Origin: JAMDCX01 sp049977145
GTDB taxonomy: Bacteria > Planctomycetota > Phycisphaerae > WQYP01
Direction of reading: 5' to 3'
Length of the DNA: 18,532 nucleotides
Assembly (NCBI GenBank): GCA_049977145.1
Contig: JBMFGW010000080.1
Location: 1-18,532, forward strand
Position 1 is the first letter of the stretch; every line of letters starts with the position of its first letter. Below the pieces are notes generated by a model. It searched no databases and was not told where the DNA came from. It saw nothing but the letters and a program-made list of their open reading frames with translations. Shown here in pieces: positions 15,192-18,532 of this stretch. Made by a program: the position numbers and the translations under genes.

Positions 15192-16178
15192 ATGCCCGAA
15201 ATTCAAATGCGTGAGGCGCTTAATCAGGCCATGTGTGAGGAAATGCTGCGTGATCCGGAAGTATTTCTCATTGGGGAGGAAGTGGCCGAATATGATGGAG
15301 CGTACAAAGTTTCCCAGGGGATGCTGGCCAAATTCGGCCCCATGCGCGTGGTCGATGCCCCGATTTCCGAATGCGGATTCGCCGGCCTTGGCGTCGGGGC
15401 CGCCATGGTCGGAATGCGGCCCATTATTGAATTTATGAATTTTTCCTTCTCCCTGGTCGCCTTTGATCAGGTGGTCAACAATGCTCCCAAAATTCGGCAC
15501 ATGTCCGGTGGTCAATTCAAAATCCCCATTGTGTTTCGCGGTATTTCCGGGCCGGGCCAGCAGTTGGCCGCCACCCATTCCTGGACCGTCGATACGCTTT
15601 ATACCCACATTCCCGGACTCAAGGTTGTTTGCCCAACGACCGCCTACGATGCCAAAGGTCTGCTGAAAACCGCCATCCGTGATGATGATCCGGTGATCTT
15701 TCTGGAAAATGAATCCATGTATGGCCTGCGCGGCGAAGTGCCGGAAGAGGAATATCTGCTGCCTTTTGGAAAAGCCGACATCAAGCGGGAGGGCGCCGAT
15801 TGCACCGTGGTGGCCTGGGGGCACAGTTGCCTGACCGCTCTGGCGGCGGCGGAAAAACTGAACACGGAACACGGGATAAGTGTGGAAGTTGTGGACTTAC
15901 GCACGTTGCGACCCCTGGATATGCCCGCGATTATTGCTTCCGTGAAAAAGACCGGTTATTGCGTTACGGTGGAAGAGGGTTACCCGCAGTGTGGTGTGGG
16001 GGCGGAAATTGCCGCGCAATTGCAGGAAAGCTGCTTTGGGGATCTGGACAATGCGGTCATACGCGTGGCCGCTCTCGATGTGCCCATACCATACAGCAAA
16101 CCCCTGTTGCGGCATGTTGTTCCGGGCCTTACGCGAGTCGCGGATGCTGTTAAAAAGGCCATTTATTTTCAAGGTTAA
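15192..16178 (+). CDS. pdhB: Pyruvate dehydrogenase E1 component, beta subunit
   Basis: The 328-residue beta subunit completes the E1 heterotetramer. It shows the N-terminal MREALNQAMCEEMLRDP, then FLIGEEVAEYDGAYKVSQG, the ThDP-contacting PISECGFAGLGVGAAM and PIIEFMNFSF. The central HIPGLKVVCPTTAYDAKGL and the C-terminal transketolase-type VVDLRTLRPLD and VEEGYPQCGVGAEI follow. The loop reads GPGQQLAATHSW where many relatives have AQHSQ. AAGGA lies 10-14 bases before ATG 15192. It is probably co-transcribed with pdhA. No clear terminator follows; instead there are a 17-base repeat and a folded region. Confidence 0.95.
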   Translation: MPEIQMREALNQAMCEEMLRDPEVFLIGEEVAEYDGAYKVSQGMLAKFGPMRVVDAPISECGFAGLGVGAAMVGMRPIIEFMNFSFSLVAFDQVVNNAPKIRHMSGGQFKIPIVFRGISGPGQQLAATHSWTVDTLYTHIPGLKVVCPTTAYDAKGLLKTAIRDDDPVIFLENESMYGLRGEVPEEEYLLPFGKADIKREGADCTVVAWGHSCLTALAAAEKLNTEHGISVEVVDLRTLRPLDMPAIIASVKKTGYCVTVEEGYPQCGVGAEIAAQLQESCFGDLDNAVIRVAALDVPIPYSKPLLRHVVPGLTRVADAVKKAIYFQG

Positions 16179-16239
16179 TGGCAATGCAACCACGGCGTCA
16201 TGGCAGGGTAGTAATTTCCGGACTTCGTTATGCCCCGCA

Positions 16240-16256
16240 TTTGGTAACCGTTCACG
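16240..16256 (+). repeat. Dispersed 17-base repeat, copy 2
   Basis: Identical to 4498-4514 and in the same orientation. It lies 62 bases behind the pdhB stop and about 19 bases before a CCTGCC/GGCAGG hairpin. Sequence on either side of the two copies is otherwise different. Confidence 0.8.
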
Positions 16257-16274
16257 CACGATGTTTTTTGCGTA

Positions 16275-16458
16275 CCTGCCACGCGCGGCGGCAGGCTGAG
16301 CCGTGACCGTAAGGCAGTGGTACCGCCGTAAACGGATGCTGACTTTGGAAGGCCGAAAGGCCATGCACGTTTACCACATTTGTAATTGTGCCCGGTGACG
16401 TGACGCCGGGGGCATTTCGCAACAGGCCCATGATAATGCGGCGGTGCCACGCTGGGAG
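16275..16458 (+). ncRNA. Candidate structured RNA leader (unassigned)
   Basis: The spacer after pdhB contains nested pairing. An outer 11-bp stem joins 16317-16327 (GTGGTACCGCC) to 16440-16450 (GGCGGTGCCAC), with one U-G wobble that works only for the + strand RNA. Directly inside, GTAAACG (16328-16334) pairs with CGTTTAC (16368-16374) and encloses GGCC-GAAA-GGCC (16351-16362), a GNRA-capped hairpin. A further hairpin joins TGCCCGG to CCG and GGCA (16389-16413, 2-base bulge). A separate hairpin, CCTGCC/GGCAGG (16275-16295), lies 5' of the outer stem. The 3' strand of the outer stem ends 3 bases before the GGGAG ribosome binding site of the next gene. I could not match it to a known riboswitch class. 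Confidence 0.5.
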
Positions 16459-16469
16459 TAACTGAAGTA

Positions 16470-17117
16470 ATGACCCGGAAGCAAACTGACAATAAAGCAC
16501 GGACCATCCGCCAGTGCGGCCAATTGATTATGTCCCCGGCCGGAATTGGTTTGCTGCTGCAGCGCCAATTGGAGCACCCGCCGTTGTTCGGGGCCTTAGC
16601 GTCCATCGAAAATGGAAAAATAGCGCGGGTACGAATGATGGCCCTGGGTGATTTTAATATCCGGAGCATGACGCTGCTGACCAGCGCCGATCGCCGGAGC
16701 GCTAAGGTGCGGCAATTGCGGGCCTATTCCAAAGCCGAGTTGTGTATATGGCTGCCGGATTTGGCAACGCAGTTACGGCTGCTGTTGGTATGGCGTGTGA
16801 TTGCGGCGGGCCTCGCCGGGATTACCAAAAGTGACAGGGGGCTCTATGCCCAGTTCTGGCAGCGGCGACGACTGGAATTACAGCACCTGTATGATGGTCC
16901 ACCGCCTGGGCAAAGGGTATCCATGCCGCGGCATAATCCACCACCGAAAAATCAGGCCTTGTATGACCCGTCCGGTCTGACGCCGCCGCGCAATTTCGCC
17001 GTGCTGTTAGGACGCATCATCGCCATCGACGCCTTGGTGCTATCGGTTCCCGAACCCCAGCGCTATCGCCACCGGCGGATATCCGATCGGTGGGAAACAT
17101 TGAAAATTAATTCTTAA
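16470..17117 (+). CDS. Pyridoxamine 5'-phosphate oxidase-like split-barrel protein
   Basis: The 215-residue product resembles the FMN-binding split-barrel (PNPOx-like) family. LLTSADRRSAKVRQLRAY (69-86) matches the family block TDxRSxKxxQL that contacts FMN phosphate. LCIWLPDLATQLRL (91-104) matches the following fW-pelxxQlRi strand. PPRNFAVLLGRIIAIDAL (172-189) with a closing RYRHRRISDRW matches the usual C-terminal strand. Relatives oxidise pyridoxamine phosphate or handle other flavin or heme substrates; the reaction here is unknown. A Pro/His-rich insertion (about 143-171) is unusual. The start ATG 16470 has GGGAG 11 bases upstream, right after the candidate folded leader. I recognised this by motif only. 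Confidence 0.6.
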   Translation: MTRKQTDNKARTIRQCGQLIMSPAGIGLLLQRQLEHPPLFGALASIENGKIARVRMMALGDFNIRSMTLLTSADRRSAKVRQLRAYSKAELCIWLPDLATQLRLLLVWRVIAAGLAGITKSDRGLYAQFWQRRRLELQHLYDGPPPGQRVSMPRHNPPPKNQALYDPSGLTPPRNFAVLLGRIIAIDALVLSVPEPQRYRHRRISDRWETLKINS

Positions 17118-17205
17118 GCGACCCGCTGGGTCTAATACTCCACCCGACAACATTCGATTGTCTCATTATTTTACTTATCGCCACACGCTCCCCCTACAGC
17201 ATTCT

Positions 17206-17556
17206 GTGGAAAATGAAACCAGCCAATCTCCAACCCCCGCGCCCGCCGCCACCGAGGCCCAGGTCAACGGCCTCGCCTCCGTCGGCGCAACCCCCCAGGA
17301 AATCAGCGATTACCTCGGCCTGCCCCTCCAACAACTCGAATCCCAATTCGGCCCGCTCCTGCGCCGCCGTGCCGCCTGGTACCGCATCACCCTCCGCCAG
17401 CGCCAATTCAACATCGCCACCCACGAAAAGGGCGATCTCAAAATGCTCCAATGGCTTGGCCGTTTCAGCCTCAACCAAAACGCCCAATCACCGCCCCAAT
17501 CCACCCCCGAATCCCAAATAAAAACCTACATCGGAATCGACCCCGAAATCATCTAA
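17206..17556 (+). CDS. Small helix-turn-helix protein, possible terminase small subunit
   Basis: The product has about 116 residues. After a Pro/Ala-rich start, ATEAQVNGLASVGATPQEIS and then DYLGLPLQQLESQFGPLL (about 34-51) form a helix-turn-helix of the kind found in phage terminase small subunits, which recognise packaging DNA. The later KGDLKMLQWLGRFSLNQ resembles the helix that follows in such proteins. It lies 17 bases before a terminase-like ATPase gene, which supports the role. The start is uncertain: GTG 17206 fits the domain, TTG 17158 is also in frame, and neither has a ribosome binding site. Nearly all codons end in C or G, unlike the genes upstream. Confidence 0.6.
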   Translation: MENETSQSPTPAPAATEAQVNGLASVGATPQEISDYLGLPLQQLESQFGPLLRRRAAWYRITLRQRQFNIATHEKGDLKMLQWLGRFSLNQNAQSPPQSTPESQIKTYIGIDPEII

Positions 17557-17573
17557 CCAACCGGGAAAAAATT

Positions 17574-18494
17574 ATGAATCCCACCACCGCGCAACCATTG
17601 ACGCACGACGCCGAAATCCCAACACCGCAGGAGCGGCCCATCGGGGATCCCCTGCTCCATCAATCAACTGCTCCCGGCGGCCCAGCCGCCCCTCCGCCCG
17701 ACGTTTTAGCCGCGTGTGCTTGCACCGCGCGTCCCCCGTCCCCCGCTGAAAACCGAACACTGAAAACTGAAAACTGCGGTGCCGCAGCACCGCCGTTCCG
17801 CCCCCTCGGTGCCGCCCGCGACCTTTTCAATTCCCGCCGCCAGGAAATTCTCCTCGCCGGCCCCGCCGGCACCGGCAAAACCCGCGCCGCCCTTGAAAAA
17901 CTTTTCCTCTGCCTGCTCAAATACCCCGCCATGCGCGCCCTGCTTGTCCGCAAAACCCGCGCCAGCCTCACCCAATCCGTGCTCGTCACCCTTGAAGAAA
18001 AAGTTATCCCACCCAATCACCCCATTCTCCTTGGCCCCAGCCGCAGCCACCGCCACAGCTACATCCTTCCCAATAAATCCGAACTCGTCATCGGCGGCAT
18101 GGACAACGCCAACCGCATCATGTCCACCGAATACGATATGATCCTCGCCTGCGAAGCCACCGAATTAAACCTTTCCGATTGGGAAAAACTCCTCACCCGG
18201 CTCCGCAACGCCAAAATGCCCTACCAGCAGGCCATCGCCGAATGTAACCCCTCCTATCCGGAACACTGGCTCAATATGCGTGCCAACAACGGCCTCATGC
18301 TCCGCCTCATCAGCCGCCATGAAGACAACCCCATTTACTGCGATCCAAAAACCGGCCAATGGACCTCCGAAGGCACCCGCTACATCGCCACTCTTGGCCG
18401 CCTCTCCGGCGTCCGCCGCCGCCGCCTTCTCGAAGGCACATGGGCCGCACCCGAAGGCCGTGTCCGCGCTATGAACCCCGTCTTCCATTGGTAA
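17574..18494 (+). CDS. Terminase large subunit-like ATPase, nuclease domain missing
   Basis: The 306-residue product carries the ATPase half of a phage DNA-packaging motor. It has Walker A AGPAGTGKT (95-103), a Walker B-like YDMILACEATEL (187-198) with Glu194, and a coupling motif AECNPSYPEHW (222-232). Homologous large subunits go on to an RNase H-like nuclease; here the frame stops right after LLEGTWAAPEGRV, the usual domain border. Residues 1-75 are a low-complexity Pro/Ala/Thr stretch holding a heptamer repeat, and homologue-like sequence begins near FRPLGAARDLF (75-85). The ATG at 17574 has only a weak GGGA upstream. Codon use is strongly C-ending, as in the preceding gene. It may be a decayed prophage gene, a split terminase continued beyond the edge, or a frameshift. 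Confidence 0.75.
   Translation: MNPTTAQPLTHDAEIPTPQERPIGDPLLHQSTAPGGPAAPPPDVLAACACTARPPSPAENRTLKTENCGAAAPPFRPLGAARDLFNSRRQEILLAGPAGTGKTRAALEKLFLCLLKYPAMRALLVRKTRASLTQSVLVTLEEKVIPPNHPILLGPSRSHRHSYILPNKSELVIGGMDNANRIMSTEYDMILACEATELNLSDWEKLLTRLRNAKMPYQQAIAECNPSYPEHWLNMRANNGLMLRLISRHEDNPIYCDPKTGQWTSEGTRYIATLGRLSGVRRRRLLEGTWAAPEGRVRAMNPVFHW
17746..17773 (+). repeat. Heptamer tandem repeat inside the terminase-like gene
   Basis: Four 7-base units, CTGAAAA, CCGAACA, CTGAAAA and CTGAAAA, run without interruption. They are followed at once by a GCGGTGC-CGCA-GCACCGC hairpin (17776-17793). The repeat is not a multiple of three per unit, yet the total of 28 bases leaves the frame open. It encodes part of the low-complexity N-terminal extension. 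Confidence 0.75.
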
Positions 18495-18507
18495 AAGGAA
18501 TATGAGA

Positions 18508-18532
18508 ATGTATTGCCGTCGCAAGCACAAGG
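18508..18532 (+). CDS. Possible next gene, 5' end only
   Basis: ATG 18508 stands 8 bases after AAAGGA (18494-18499), the best ribosome binding site in this segment, and the frame stays open to the edge (MYCRRKHK). Too little is visible to identify it. Confidence 0.25.

Noticed and set aside
16275..16458. FMN or cobalamin riboswitch for the flavoprotein-like gene
   Set aside because: The conserved sequence blocks of these classes are not present, although a folded RNA is likely.
1..18532. CRISPR array
   Set aside because: No regularly spaced repeats with unique spacers; the repeats seen are two-copy or 7-base tandem.

Overview
The window looks like a metagenome-assembled scaffold (it holds a run of 100 N) from a Gram-negative bacterium with lipid A synthesis and c-type cytochromes. 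A XylR-type AraC regulator, a ResB/CcsA pair, an E1 alpha/beta pyruvate dehydrogenase and a planctomycete-style integrase remnant suggest Planctomycetota, possibly Phycisphaerae. This placement rests on family recognition, not on a search.

Layout. 1-1431: a XylR-like sugar-responsive regulator on +. 1432-2260: a graveyard of mobile DNA holding an RHS core fragment, a group II intron domain V, a diverged direct repeat, a tyrosine integrase fragment and heptamer repeats, all beside the 3' end of a tRNA-Arg(UCG) gene (2260-2333, minus). 2511-2764: an assembly gap whose two flanks are the same 77 bases, so the gap is probably false. 2838-4494: glyceraldehyde-3-phosphate dehydrogenase, a strong terminator, then a FabZ/FabA-like dehydratase on +. 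4637-10202 (minus): resB, ccsA and a membrane protein of unknown function. 10635-11447 (+): lpxA. 11805-17117 (+): HNH endonuclease, argC, a QueD/6-pyruvoyltetrahydropterin synthase-family protein, pdhA, pdhB and a split-barrel flavoprotein-like protein. 17206-18494 (+): a small helix-turn-helix protein and a terminase-like ATPase with strongly C-ending codons, which looks like the edge of a phage-derived module.

How the genes fit together. ResB and CcsA form the system II machine that carries heme across the membrane and attaches it to apocytochrome c. GapA and PdhA/PdhB belong to central carbon flow (lower glycolysis, then pyruvate to acetyl-CoA); E2 and E3 are not in the window. FabZ-like and LpxA link to fatty acid and lipid A synthesis, and ArgC to arginine synthesis. 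The most unusual items are a nested, apparently structured RNA leader at 16275-16458 just before the flavoprotein-like gene, and a 17-base repeat found behind both fabZ and pdhB.
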